64,000 nt of DNA from the NCBI RefSeq assembly GCF_007748195.1, contig NZ_CP037920.1:1985501-2049500 (forward strand), given 5' to 3'. A program made the position numbers and the translations under genes. Below the pieces are notes generated by a model. The model saw nothing but the letters and a program-made list of their open reading frames with translations, made no database searches and had not been told where the DNA came from. This DNA is from Gimesia aquarii. GTDB lineage: Bacteria > Planctomycetota > Planctomycetia > Planctomycetales > Planctomycetaceae. Positions 37,596 through 46,757 of the stretch are shown here, piece by piece (position 1 is the first letter of the stretch; each line of letters begins with the position of its first letter).

Positions 37596-37760
37596 ATGAT
37601 TGAGACAATTTTGGATACGTGCCGAGAATATTCCAACTTTTATATCAATTATTTGAATAAGAGGTGGGATAATATTTCACCGATGGAATATGGGACCGTT
37701 TTGATCGTAATCGCTTTCATTGGTTGGTTGCTGATGCGAAATGGTGCCCGCAAAACCTGA
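37596..37760 (+). CDS. 54-residue single-helix membrane protein
   Basis: A short frame that is easily missed. The ATG is preceded by a strong GAGGATGAG ribosome-binding sequence. The peptide opens MIETILDTCREYSNFY, has an aromatic/charged middle (YLNKRWDNISPMEYG), one membrane helix at about residues 33-47 (TVLIVIAFIGWLLM) and a short basic end (RNGARKT) that would be cytoplasmic. Composition and signal are those of a genuine small membrane protein. Family and function are unknown. It stands between xylA and the candidate small RNA, with a hairpin upstream. Confidence 0.65.
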   Translation: MIETILDTCREYSNFYINYLNKRWDNISPMEYGTVLIVIAFIGWLLMRNGARKT

Positions 37761-38154
37761 TCAAATGTTCAAGTGGCCTTCTTCTATTATACATCGATCA
37801 GAAATCCGATTTGGCCCTTGGATAACTCGATGATTCCCCTCCCTGGATTCCTCTTGCTTGCTTCACGAAAATGAATAAGATTCTGCTCCTACCCTTAGGC
37901 TGTTATCCAATGATCTCAAATGGAACTGACTCTTTTTGATTTTTTTTGGAAAACGATGCAATCAGTCAGAGTTCTGAATGCCGATGAATTTTAAATCTTC
38001 AGGAAAGAGAAGTTACTATTGTTAATGATCTTTGATTCGTTGTGAATTTTTTAATATTGCTTTGAATCACCCGTCGACGATCATAATAACGATGCATACA
38101 ATGAAATCAGTATTCTGTCATTTCAAATTCCGTCGGAGGATCCTAAACCTTAGC

Positions 38155-38287
38155 ATGGACCGGAATCAATAGTGGTGAGTGCTTTGCACTACCCGATTCA
38201 CCGTCCTTCTTGCAGCGACCCCACCGTCGCAATGTTATGACAGTGATACTATGAAAGTCGTGATCTCATCGAGGCACGGCTTTTTTT
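38155..38287 (+). ncRNA. Candidate structured small RNA or attenuator leader
   Basis: About 130 bases with no convincing reading frame and three hairpins in series. The first has an outer stem GAATC (38163-38167) with GATTC (38195-38199) enclosing GGT-G-AGTGC (38174-38182), loop TTT, GCACT-ACC (38186-38193). The second is GCGAC (38215-38219) with GTCGC (38226-38230) and loop CCCACC, which could pair with GTGG at 38172-38175. The third is the terminator at 38254-38287. An orphan terminator behind stable hairpins suggests a stand-alone small RNA; since a kinase gene starts 152 bases later, an attenuated leader is the alternative. It fits no riboswitch class that I know. The 5' end is a guess. 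Confidence 0.5.
38254..38287 (+). terminator. Orphan intrinsic terminator
   Basis: AAAGTCGTG (38254-38262) pairs with CACGGCTTT (38275-38283), one G-U pair, with an inner CTC-ATC-GAG mini-stem, followed directly by a run of seven T (38281-38287). No protein gene ends upstream of it within 490 bases. Confidence 0.8.
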
Positions 38288-38439
38288 ATTCACTAGTAAC
38301 AGATTTGCATTAGATGCACCGTTTGTGATTGAAGTCGTTCGCAAAGAAAATTCTATTCGGTTCTTGAACCCTGTGTTTGAAACTGAGACAATCAATGGTA
38401 TAGCGCTCAACATTGATTTCTCTGTTATCGATCATCTTC

Positions 38440-40635
38440 ATGAATGCATCTAAGTCTTCTCTTGGCAGATCTTTTTCCCAATCGTTTCTAAATTCCTTTT
38501 CCCGTTCAAAACTGTTTTTGAAGGGGAACATGTGGATTTGGCCAATTGCAGGGACCCTCTTGTTATTAGTACTTGCTTTCATCGTGAGATCAGTTGTTGA
38601 GCAATCAAGTAAGCAAACGGTTGCCGACAACTTGCGGGCGATTCTTAACGCGGACGTTGCGGCACTCAACATCTGGATGGAGCGTGAAGAGTCGTTAGCG
38701 ATAGTACTGGCTAATGAGCCACGCATTCGGGAACTGGCGAAAGACCTGAATCAGGTTGATCAAGATAATCCAGATAATCGTGATGCGCTTTTGCAATCAA
38801 AGTCATTGGAAGCACTCCGAACTGAATTCAAGTCTGAAATAGAACATCTGGGATACCTGGATGTTGGCCTGCTAAGCGTGGATGGTAAAGTATTAGCCTC
38901 CACTCGTGATGAACCGATTGGGAGAGCAGATCTACCGCTTCAGAAATCAGCTCTGGAAAAGATCCAGCAGGGAAAAGCGACGGTCACACGACCTTTTGAA
39001 AGCCTGTTTACTCGCAAAACTGATTCAGGGGAGTTGAAAGCGGGGTTGCCAACCATGCTTGCAATGGCCCCAGTGAAGGATGAGTCAGGGGCAGTGCTTG
39101 CAGCATTAGTTCTCATGATTCGACCTGATATTAATTTCACTCGCATTTTATCTATTGCCCGAGCAGGCAAGTCTGGGGAAACATACGCTTTTGATAAAGA
39201 CGGGCTGCTGTTATCTCAAAGCCGATTTGATGATGATTTGAAAATGATTGGTCTCATTCCGGACCGAGACGATGCTCGCTCAATTTTGAATATTCAGATT
39301 CGTGATCCGCAGGTGAATATGGCTGAGGGTAACCGCCCTACGTTAAGACTGGCTGAGCGGCCACTCACTCACATGGCAGCAATGGCAGTTCAGAATAAGA
39401 GTGGTGTAGATGTCAATGGATATCGTGACTATAGGGGAGTCCCAGTGGTAGGCGCGTGGACGTGGTTGCCAGAGTATGAAATGGGAGTGGCGACAGAGAT
39501 GGATGTCGCTGAGGCCTATCGCCCCCTTTATTTGTTGCGTTACAGCTTCTGGGGCTTATTTGCCTTGCTCGTTGTTGGCTCTATTGTGATCTTTATATTT
39601 ACAGTGATTGTTGCGAAGAAGGATCAGGAAACGCGACGCGCAGTCATTCAAGCAAAGCAACTGGGACAATATGCGCTAGATGAAAAGCTGGGTGAGGGAG
39701 GGATGGGAGTTGTCTATCGCGGGCATCATTCCATGCTCAGGCGACCTACGGCAATTAAGCTACTAGATATTGAGAAAACCACTGACGAAGCCGTTGCTCG
39801 ATTTGAAAGAGAAGTGCAGTTAACCAGTCAGTTGAATCATCCGAATACGATTGCTATCTATGATTATGGACGCACACCGGAGGGTGTGTTTTATTATGCG
39901 ATGGAGCTGTTAGAGGGCATCGATTTAGATGAACTGGTGAAGCAGAACGGTGCTTTGCCAGAGCATCGGGTGATTTATCTCTTGAAACAGATTGCCGGTT
40001 CGTTGTCCGAAGCACATGCCCTGGGGGTCGTTCACCGCGATGTCAAACCAGCCAATATTTTTTTGACACACCGGGGAGGCGTCTATGACTTTATCAAGCT
40101 GCTTGATTTTGGCTTGGTAAAAGCCATCGACGGGAGAGAACAGGCTTCACTGACTTCGGCCAATTCCATGGCGGGAACTCCCATGTATCTTTCACCGGAA
40201 GGCATCAAGAATCCAGACCAAGTCGATGCGCGAAGCGACCTCTATGCACTCGGAGCTGTTGCCTATTACCTGTTAACAGGTACGACCGTCTTTGATGGTG
40301 AGTCTATTATCGAAATCTGCATGAAACACACACAGCAAGCACCAGAACCCCCTTCAAATCGATTAAGTAAGCCAGTCTCTGAGGATCTGGAGCAAATTAT
40401 TATGGGGTGTTTGCAGAAAGATCCCACAAAACGACCACAGACTGCAGCTGAAGTCGTTCAGGAACTTTCAAAATGTCATATGGACGGTAAGTGGACTATG
40501 TTAGACGCTGAAAACTGGTGGAAACATCAAACGGAATTAGGAACCACATTAATTCAGTCATCTCCTGAAATCAAACCGCAATCCCAATCAGCAGCAGACG
40601 CCACCTTGATCGTCAATCTTTCCAATGAAGAATGA
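38440..40635 (+). CDS. Transmembrane Ser/Thr kinase with Cache sensor domain
   Basis: I start at the ATG at 38440 (731 residues); the longer frame uses a TTG. Two membrane helices (about 31-51, IWPIAGTLLLLVLAFIVRS, and 370-392, GLFALLVVGSIVIFIF) bracket a periplasmic region of about 320 residues that reads as a Cache-type sensor (NIWMEREESLAIVLANEPR, LGYLDVGLLSVDGKVLAS, GKSGETYAFDKDGLLL, GAWTWLPEYEMGVATEMD). The cytoplasmic kinase follows (about 410-690): GEGGMGVVYRG, AIKLLD, the catalytic VVHRDVKPANIFL near 530, LLDFGLVKA, and GTPMYLSPEG. All catalytic residues are present, so an extracellular small molecule probably controls phosphorylation of unknown targets. The gene follows the candidate small RNA. 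Confidence 0.92.
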   Translation: MNASKSSLGRSFSQSFLNSFSRSKLFLKGNMWIWPIAGTLLLLVLAFIVRSVVEQSSKQTVADNLRAILNADVAALNIWMEREESLAIVLANEPRIRELAKDLNQVDQDNPDNRDALLQSKSLEALRTEFKSEIEHLGYLDVGLLSVDGKVLASTRDEPIGRADLPLQKSALEKIQQGKATVTRPFESLFTRKTDSGELKAGLPTMLAMAPVKDESGAVLAALVLMIRPDINFTRILSIARAGKSGETYAFDKDGLLLSQSRFDDDLKMIGLIPDRDDARSILNIQIRDPQVNMAEGNRPTLRLAERPLTHMAAMAVQNKSGVDVNGYRDYRGVPVVGAWTWLPEYEMGVATEMDVAEAYRPLYLLRYSFWGLFALLVVGSIVIFIFTVIVAKKDQETRRAVIQAKQLGQYALDEKLGEGGMGVVYRGHHSMLRRPTAIKLLDIEKTTDEAVARFEREVQLTSQLNHPNTIAIYDYGRTPEGVFYYAMELLEGIDLDELVKQNGALPEHRVIYLLKQIAGSLSEAHALGVVHRDVKPANIFLTHRGGVYDFIKLLDFGLVKAIDGREQASLTSANSMAGTPMYLSPEGIKNPDQVDARSDLYALGAVAYYLLTGTTVFDGESIIEICMKHTQQAPEPPSNRLSKPVSEDLEQIIMGCLQKDPTKRPQTAAEVVQELSKCHMDGKWTMLDAENWWKHQTELGTTLIQSSPEIKPQSQSAADATLIVNLSNEE

Positions 40636-40648
40636 CGTTCAGCGACTC

Positions 40649-41968
40649 TTACTGAATGTCACTTTTGATCGTTTCCAGTGGGACGAAATTTGCAGGATCG
40701 GTTTTTGAATCAGATGTAGCAGCATCACGGCTCGCCAGAATTCCCGGTGCTGCTGTTTGGCTATGATCTGTTCCTTCATAGACACCAAAGTCGTTGAAGA
40801 AAAATCTTTTAGCAACACGATAGACAAAGCTCTTTTCCGGAATCTCGTTACCGGGAGCATACTGTGAAGTACGTGTTTCCAAATTTTGCAATTCCTGCAT
40901 CGCTTGTTTCCGCGCAGTGGAATCTTTAGCACCATGTTTTTTAACTAGATCTTCCAGTAGGTCCGGACGTTCAAGAATAATGCAACCGCGTGTATTTTGC
41001 TGTACGACTTCTCTGAAGTCTTTAAGAAACTCCGATTGTACGAACTTCTCTTTTAGTGTTTTAGATTTATCATGAATAGAATCAGTGGCAAACTGGATCA
41101 CAGGACATGGTTCGATATCTCCCCAGGGATTGATATGGTGGCTCAGACCAGTCGCAGCCGGGCAGAGTGCAGTACCATCGTGATCGAAATAAGCATCAAT
41201 TACACCAATGGGTTTTCTTGCGCGTATATCGACAACGAACTTTCGGGCGCGTAATTGCTCTTCTGGTGAGAGGGCTAATTCAGGGTTAGGTTCCGGGCCT
41301 GCAACACGATAGATGTGATACCAGCAATACATCACACCCATATCGATCAGCTTATCAACCCATTCTTCAGTGAGTAAATCGTCGATATTCGATTTGCACA
41401 AGCTGGTGCATACTCCGGTAAGCAATTTATTATTTAGACAGTTTTGTATCCCCTGCATTGTCTTTTCATAGACATCATTGCGACCTCTGCGGAGGTTGCT
41501 GATGATTTCATTTCCTTCCACACTAATCAGCGGGGTCGCGTTTCCTAATTTGCGGAGCTTTTTTGCGATTTCATCAGTGATGAATTGGCCGTTTGTAAAA
41601 ATCTGAAAATAACAATCTGGATGACGTTCCAGAATTTCCAGTAACTGTGGGTGCATGAAAGGTTCACCCCCCAGTATTCCGAAAAAGGAATTCCCCATTT
41701 CCTTTGCTTCTTTAATCAGACGTGACATCGCTTCCACATCGATTTTTTCCTGCTTAGCTGCGACGTCCACCCAACATCCCTGGCAGCGAAGATTACAACT
41801 GTTGATCACTGAGATGTAGAGAAAGGGAGGGAAGAACTCTCCTCGTTTAAGTCGTTTTTTGTGTTTGTGGACCGACAGTGCGCCTTTGAATCCAAAATTA
41901 TAAGCTAATTTCCAGACGAGCCTTTTGTCTGTTTCCATCAAGACGCGTTTGGCCATTTTGAGATACAT
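40649..41968 (-). CDS. Radical SAM protein of unknown substrate
   Basis: A 439-residue radical SAM enzyme: SVINSCNLRCQGCWVD carries the cluster cysteines (Cys58, Cys62, Cys65), followed by GILGGEPFMHP near residue 97 and PLISVEGNE near 143. A second set of cysteines lies later (GVCTSLCKS, TALCPAATG, IEPCPVIQF), which could bind auxiliary clusters of the SPASM/twitch kind. The end is charged and probably disordered (SDSKTDPANFVP). An N-terminal 45-residue basic/hydrophobic section may touch the membrane. It has no peptide substrate gene next to it that I can see, and ends 13 bases from the convergent kinase gene. Confidence 0.85.
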   Translation of the reverse strand: MYLKMAKRVLMETDKRLVWKLAYNFGFKGALSVHKHKKRLKRGEFFPPFLYISVINSCNLRCQGCWVDVAAKQEKIDVEAMSRLIKEAKEMGNSFFGILGGEPFMHPQLLEILERHPDCYFQIFTNGQFITDEIAKKLRKLGNATPLISVEGNEIISNLRRGRNDVYEKTMQGIQNCLNNKLLTGVCTSLCKSNIDDLLTEEWVDKLIDMGVMYCWYHIYRVAGPEPNPELALSPEEQLRARKFVVDIRARKPIGVIDAYFDHDGTALCPAATGLSHHINPWGDIEPCPVIQFATDSIHDKSKTLKEKFVQSEFLKDFREVVQQNTRGCIILERPDLLEDLVKKHGAKDSTARKQAMQELQNLETRTSQYAPGNEIPEKSFVYRVAKRFFFNDFGVYEGTDHSQTAAPGILASRDAATSDSKTDPANFVPLETIKSDIQ

Positions 41969-42283
41969 AAAAGGTCTCAGTTCTGTCTAAAAATTAAAAA
42001 TAGTGAACAAAAAGTATTTCTCTTTAACAATTCTACTCTTTAGGGAGCTTGGAAACACCTGTTTCTACTAAAAAATACTCAGAATTATGTCATAGTACAC
42101 AAACATTTAAGCTCTCACTGTAAATTGCATGAATTTCATGGTATAAGGCATTGTTCGAAAATTTGTTTTTTTGACTTTGCTTAATATTCAGTATACTTTC
42201 TAAGTTTAAATAAACACAGAAAAGCCGCTCAAACTTTAGAGATACTATTCTGGTTCAAATTGTTTAAAAGCTCGAGGCAATTG
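41969..42283. other. AT-rich divergent region before nagA
   Basis: A 315-base strongly AT-rich gap carrying the promoters of the radical SAM gene (minus) and nagA (plus). A possible nagA promoter is listed separately; nothing else is recognisable. Confidence 0.5.
42171..42197 (+). promoter_or_regulatory. Possible sigma-70-type promoter of nagA
   Basis: TTGACT (42171-42176) and TATACT (42192-42197) resemble -35 and -10 boxes with a 15-base spacer, shorter than the preferred 17. The distance to the ATG at 42284 leaves a leader of about 80 bases. Confidence 0.3.
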
Positions 42284-43450
42284 ATGGAGTTAGTTGGAAG
42301 AAGATACGATACCTATGAAGCTGTCAGCATTAAGATCAAAGGAGAAAAAATATCTTCAATAGATTTGCTGCCTGATTCTGAAGCAGCAGATCTTCCCTTT
42401 ATCGCTCCGTCCCTGTTTGATCTACAGATCAATGGACATGGTGGGATTTGGTTCAATCAGCAAGGTCTTACTGTAGAAGATGTTTGTTCTGTATTAGAGA
42501 AACATTACCAGTACGGTATTACCAGATTATGTCCGACTTTGATCACAAGCTCTTATGAAGACTATGTCGGTGGTTTTTCAGCGATTCGAGAAGCTTGCGA
42601 ACAGTATGAGTGGGTGAATCAAATGGTCCCGGGCTGTCATTTGGAAGGTCCCTATATCTCACCCATTCAAGGACCCCGTGGCGCTCACCCTCTGGATCAC
42701 GTGCGTGCTGCTGACTGGGACGAATTCTCGCGCTTACAGGAAATTTCGGGAGATCGGATTCGATTGATTACATTGGCTCCCGAAGTTGAGAATGCGATTC
42801 CGTTTATCAAAAAAGCAGTTGCTTCGGGCGTTGTTGTGTCGATCGGTCATACAGCTGCCGAGCCAGAACAGATTACCGCTGCGGTAGACGCAGGTGCCCG
42901 GTTAAGTACACATTTAGGCAATGGCGCTCACGGCACACTACGTAGACATCCCAACTATATTTGGGAACAGTTGGGAGAATCACGGTTGATGGCTAGTATT
43001 ATTACTGATGGCCATCATCTGCCAGCCAGTGTAGTGAGAACGGTTATTAAAACCAAAGGAGTTGAAAATACGGTCATCACTTGCGATGCCTCAGGCTTAG
43101 CTGGTTCTCCTCCTGGTATCTATGAAGAGGGCTCAGTCAAGATGGAGGTCCTCGAAGATGGACCTATCGTTATTGCAGGACAGCGTCAATTGCTTGCTGG
43201 TTCAGGCTTAGAAACCGATACCTGTGTGACGACAGCCATCGATATGGCCGGCATCACCTTACAGCAAGCCTTGGATATGGCAGGCCGGAATCCCGCACGC
43301 TTATTGGGATTTGACGAGATCGATCTAGAAGTCGGCTCTAGAGCCGATCTAATTTCGTTTCATTATGAAGGCACCGGTTCCCGAATGAATATACAAACCA
43401 CGTTGGCTTGTGGTGTTATTAAATATGGAACCTTGTTAGTTAATTCCTGA
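42284..43450 (+). CDS. nagA: N-acetylglucosamine-6-phosphate deacetylase
   Basis: Removes acetate from GlcNAc-6-phosphate in amino-sugar and cell-wall recycling. I start at the ATG at 42284 (388 residues), which has GAGG six bases upstream, rather than at the TTG at 42260. Amidohydrolase features: FDLQINGHGG near residue 45, a CHLEGPYISP loop near 124, SIGHTAAEPEQI with a metal His near 189, STHLGNGAHG near 212, DGHHLP near 248, and the catalytic Asp in CDASGLAG near 273. No nagB or transporter lies next to it. Single-gene unit with the kinase gene 365 bases downstream. Confidence 0.94.
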   Translation: MELVGRRYDTYEAVSIKIKGEKISSIDLLPDSEAADLPFIAPSLFDLQINGHGGIWFNQQGLTVEDVCSVLEKHYQYGITRLCPTLITSSYEDYVGGFSAIREACEQYEWVNQMVPGCHLEGPYISPIQGPRGAHPLDHVRAADWDEFSRLQEISGDRIRLITLAPEVENAIPFIKKAVASGVVVSIGHTAAEPEQITAAVDAGARLSTHLGNGAHGTLRRHPNYIWEQLGESRLMASIITDGHHLPASVVRTVIKTKGVENTVITCDASGLAGSPPGIYEEGSVKMEVLEDGPIVIAGQRQLLAGSGLETDTCVTTAIDMAGITLQQALDMAGRNPARLLGFDEIDLEVGSRADLISFHYEGTGSRMNIQTTLACGVIKYGTLLVNS

Positions 43451-43815
43451 GTGCATTCCGGTTAAAACGAATAGACACCCTGCCTTGCTGAAAAAATGCG
43501 AAATTCTTTTATGCTCGCGTGTTCACTGATTCCATTCTGCTAAATTAGGTGTTATAATTGGGTATTCTTAGATACCTCATGAGAGGTTTTATTGAGTATC
43601 CATTTATCTATACAGGGCCGTTGTTTTATTATTTTTTTGGCTCTTACTATCTATTGAGATCGTACAAGGCCGTTAGATTTTCTGTACTTGAGTTGCCTAT
43701 TTTCTTATTCCTAAATCTGGCTAAAACAGGCCAAATTTCTTTTTCCTGTTTTTAGTCGAGTTTGCAGTAAATCTAATACATTGCCCGATGTGCATCTGCA
43801 GATCATGGACCGCGA
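43451..43815. other. Intergenic region between nagA and the kinase gene
   Basis: A 365-base gap. A TTG-initiated 65-codon frame (43558-43755) is rich in Tyr, Phe and Leu but has no ribosome-binding site and is not called. No terminator is evident after nagA. Confidence 0.5.
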
Positions 43816-45312
43816 ATGATTTTTTTTAATAAGAAGTCAGCAAAGAAAAAGTTGAGCGCACAGCTAGTCGACTTACGACTTGTTTCCCAACAAGATATCG
43901 ATTCCTGTCTTCAGGAACTTCAGGATAAATCGACTGATGATGACAAGCTGATTCGATTATTGGAACGGAAAAATTTGATTACTTCGTTTCAAGCTGGTCG
44001 TTTAAAAAGTAATGAACTCGAGGGTCTGGTACTTGGCGATAACAAATTAATGTACCAGAATGCCTCTGGAAGTTTCGCACGCGTCTATCGCGCTTCTTCC
44101 CTGACCAATGGTAGCATGGTGGGCGTCAAAGTTCTAAGACAGCGCTGGGCTCAGGATCCTGAAACTGTCAAGATGTTTCATCGGGAAGCAGAAGTTTGTA
44201 AGCAGTTTCAGCATAAAAATATTGTTCCGATATACGATGTCGGAGTGCAGGACAATATTCATTATTTCACGATGGAATTTGTAGAAGGGGGAAATCTACG
44301 TGATTTCATCACGATCCGCAAAAAACTTTCTCCACAGGAAGCGATCAACTACACGATCGATATTTGTGAAGGTTTGGAATACGCGAATCGTCTCGGGTAC
44401 ACACACCGTGACATGAAACCCACAAATGTGTTGATGTCGATTCAGGGAGTCGCCAAACTGATTGACTTTGGATTGGCAGGGGAAGAGGATGCCAGTGGTG
44501 CTGCCAATGAAGCCCATCAGCGTGCTGTTGAATATGGAACATTAGAAAAATCAACCGGTGCCCCACGAAATGATCCGCGAAGCGATCTCTATTTCGTGGG
44601 AACCATTTTTTATGAACTTCTTTGTGGTAAACCTCCGTTTCCACGTACTAAAGATGTCGAAGAACGGAAAAAACCATCACGGTATTCCCAGGTTCCTTCC
44701 ATTACATCCCTGGATCCAGATTTGCCAATTTCGGTAGTGAATGTATTAGAAAAGTTAATGGCCTATCAACCGCAAGAACGTTTCCAATCTGCCACTGAGG
44801 CAATTCAAGAGTTGCTTGAAGTGCGTGCTCAATTAGATGATCCTGAAAATAAAAGCGATGCACAAGGAGCTTCGGAAGCGAAAGTGACGGCAGAGCAAAC
44901 ATTAAAAATTTCTATGGCTCCTCCTACAATTTTGTGCGTTGAAAATCGATCCAAGAATCAAGACGTCTTGCGGGATTACCTTACAAAACATGGCTATCGT
45001 GTTTTGATTTTAAGTGACGTAGATCGTGCTTTGAACCGTATTAAAGAAAATGCTCCTGACTGTGTCGTCTTTATGGAAGATGCCATTGGCTCAGGGGCCG
45101 TAGAAGCATTTCATAAAGCGATGGAACTGGATCTCGATCTGGCTGCGATTCTCATTCTTTCCGAGAAGAATGCCAAAACTAAGAAAAAATTAAGAAAAAC
45201 AGATCGTTCTCGTATTCTTGTTCAACCTATCAAAATTCGCAATTTACGAGCTAAGATTCAGAAAGTTTTGCAGCATCAGCTCAACGATTCTGCAGAACTA
45301 ACCGCTTATTGA
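43816..45312 (+). CDS. Ser/Thr kinase with C-terminal pseudo-receiver domain
   Basis: A 498-residue soluble protein. Residues 1-70 form a helical domain often found before planctomycete kinases (LVDLRLVSQQDIDSCLQEL, ITSFQAGRL). The kinase domain (about 75-335) has a weak glycine loop (NASGSFARVYRA), AVL-type lysine in GVKVLRQR, the catalytic THRDMKPTNVLM near 197 and IDFGLAGEE near 217, so it should be active. A linker rich in Asp and Ala leads to a response-regulator-like domain (about 372-490: TILCVENRSKNQDVLRDYL, CVVFMEDAIG, LILSEKN). There the phosphoacceptor Asp position is Met and the first acidic pair is Glu-Asn, so it cannot be phosphorylated in the usual way. Confidence 0.88.
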   Translation: MIFFNKKSAKKKLSAQLVDLRLVSQQDIDSCLQELQDKSTDDDKLIRLLERKNLITSFQAGRLKSNELEGLVLGDNKLMYQNASGSFARVYRASSLTNGSMVGVKVLRQRWAQDPETVKMFHREAEVCKQFQHKNIVPIYDVGVQDNIHYFTMEFVEGGNLRDFITIRKKLSPQEAINYTIDICEGLEYANRLGYTHRDMKPTNVLMSIQGVAKLIDFGLAGEEDASGAANEAHQRAVEYGTLEKSTGAPRNDPRSDLYFVGTIFYELLCGKPPFPRTKDVEERKKPSRYSQVPSITSLDPDLPISVVNVLEKLMAYQPQERFQSATEAIQELLEVRAQLDDPENKSDAQGASEAKVTAEQTLKISMAPPTILCVENRSKNQDVLRDYLTKHGYRVLILSDVDRALNRIKENAPDCVVFMEDAIGSGAVEAFHKAMELDLDLAAILILSEKNAKTKKKLRKTDRSRILVQPIKIRNLRAKIQKVLQHQLNDSAELTAY

Positions 45313-45313
45313 A

Positions 45314-45340
45314 CGTTGACCTTCTCAACGAGTGTTTTTT
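45314..45340 (+). terminator. Probable terminator after the kinase gene
   Basis: CGTTGA (45314-45319) pairs with TCAACG (45325-45330) around a five-base loop, followed after four bases by TTTTTT. The stem is short, so confidence is moderate. Confidence 0.5.
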
Positions 45341-45389
45341 CTTCCCTGGTTTTTACCTTTTAGAAATGAGTGATACAAGCTCGCGTAGT

Positions 45390-46406
45390 TCACTCATATT
45401 TAGGAATATTAGGCTCTGGGATTTCTTCCAGAAGACGTGCAATGATATCTTCTGTTACCAATCCTTCAGCTTGAGCCTGGAAGTTGGTTGAAATGCGATG
45501 TCTGAGCACAGGAATCGCGACACGTCTGATGTCATTGAGCGAAACACTGGCGCGTCCCGCCATAGCAGCGATTGCTTTACCACCGGAAATCAAATATTGT
45601 CCTGCTCTTGGACCGGCTCCCCAGTCGACCATTTGTTTAATAAATTGGGGCGCTGAGCCATCAGAGGGGCGTGTCGCACGTACCAGTCGCGTCACATAGT
45701 TAATTGTCATCGGACCCACTTCGATCATGTTGATCTGTCTTTGGAGGTAGATGATCGATTTGGCCGTCAATACTTTGCGAATCTCCGGTTTCTCACTTAT
45801 GCTGGTTGAAGCCAGGATTTTTTCTTCTTCTTCCAGATTCGGGTACTCGACCTTTATGTTGAACATAAAACGGTCCAGTTGTGCTTCGGGTAGCGGATAG
45901 GTTCCTTCCTGCTCAATGGGGTTTTGAGTGGCAATGACAAAGAAAGGGTCTGGTAAATCGTAGGTCTCCTGGCCTACGGTGACTTCTCGTTCCTGCATAG
46001 ATTGCAACAGAGCAGCCTGTGTCTTCGGAGGGGTTCTGTTGATTTCATCTGCCAGCAGAATATTCGTAAACACCGGGCCTTGTACGAACCGAAATGAACG
46101 CCGTCCAGAATCCTCTTCTTCCAATACATTGGTTCCCGTAATATCAGAGGGCATCAGGTCAGGGGTAAACTGAATGCGTTTGAAATCGCAGTCAAGTATC
46201 TGAGCAATCGTGCTGACCAATAATGTCTTTGCTAGTCCGGGAACACCTACCAGGAGGCAATGTCCACCCGTAAAGATGGCTGCCATAATTTGTTCTATCA
46301 CATCATCTTGCCCGATGATGACTTTATGAAGTTCGTCTACCATCACATCATGATGACGTTTTAACTTTTCGAGAAAATCGTCGAAGTCGCGTTTTTCGTT
46401 AGCCAA
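45390..46406 (-). CDS. MoxR-type AAA ATPase
   Basis: A 338-residue AAA+ ATPase of the MoxR group, starting at a TTG (GGAAAAACA upstream; no ATG is available before residue 22). Motifs: IIGQDDVIEQI near residue 30, Walker A GVPGLAKTLL near 54, the PSDITGTNVLEE insert, Walker B LLADEINRTPPKTQAALL near 117, and sensor I FFVIATQNPIEQEGTYPLPEAQLDRF near 150 (shown in parts: ATQNPIEQEGTYPLP, AQLDRF). MoxR proteins act as chaperones for von Willebrand-domain partners and usually head an operon with DUF58 and VWA genes. None of those follow here; the gene stands alone and diverges from the DUF4159 protein, a family commonly found in those operons. Confidence 0.93.
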   Translation of the reverse strand: MANEKRDFDDFLEKLKRHHDVMVDELHKVIIGQDDVIEQIMAAIFTGGHCLLVGVPGLAKTLLVSTIAQILDCDFKRIQFTPDLMPSDITGTNVLEEEDSGRRSFRFVQGPVFTNILLADEINRTPPKTQAALLQSMQEREVTVGQETYDLPDPFFVIATQNPIEQEGTYPLPEAQLDRFMFNIKVEYPNLEEEEKILASTSISEKPEIRKVLTAKSIIYLQRQINMIEVGPMTINYVTRLVRATRPSDGSAPQFIKQMVDWGAGPRAGQYLISGGKAIAAMAGRASVSLNDIRRVAIPVLRHRISTNFQAQAEGLVTEDIIARLLEEIPEPNIPKYE

Positions 46407-46757
46407 TGTTTTTCCATTCTCTCATAAATGATTAAGTCTGTTTGAGTGAGATTAGTCATCCTGATACAGGGTACCAATTTATGTAGCTAAGTGTTTTGAC
46501 TTATGTGAAAATACTTTTGCAGGAACCGCAATTATAGTCATCTCAAATGTCCAGAGAAACCGAGACTCCTGAGTAGAAGAAGTAAAACTGATACAATGTT
46601 CAAATCAGTCAGAAAAGTACTGACATCGTAAAAAATAGCTAAAAATCAGGTAAGTATAGACAATTGTTGAACTATAATGACTCTCATGACAGTTCTAGAT
46701 GATAAGAGTTGCAGATTTTTGTCTAATGTTTTGTCACATGAGAGAAAGTGAGATGCT
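46407..46757. other. Divergent region between moxR and the DUF4159 gene
   Basis: A 351-base AT-rich gap holding both promoters. TATAAT at 46673-46678 faces the plus-strand gene but has no good -35 at the right distance. No other structure seen. Confidence 0.5.

Larger units (their letters stand above)
37761..38439. other. Intergenic region holding a candidate small RNA
   Basis: A 679-base gap. The first 340 bases are AT-rich without recognisable structure. A 23-codon ATG frame at 38101-38172 (MKSVFCHFKFRRR...) has no ribosome-binding site but overlaps the 5' part of the candidate RNA, so it could be a leader peptide. The structured element and terminator are listed separately; the last 150 bases lead to the kinase gene. 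Confidence 0.5.

Noticed and set aside
43558..43755. 65-codon aromatic-rich frame between nagA and the kinase gene
   Set aside because: TTG start without a ribosome-binding site; AT-rich DNA naturally gives Phe/Tyr/Leu-rich peptides.
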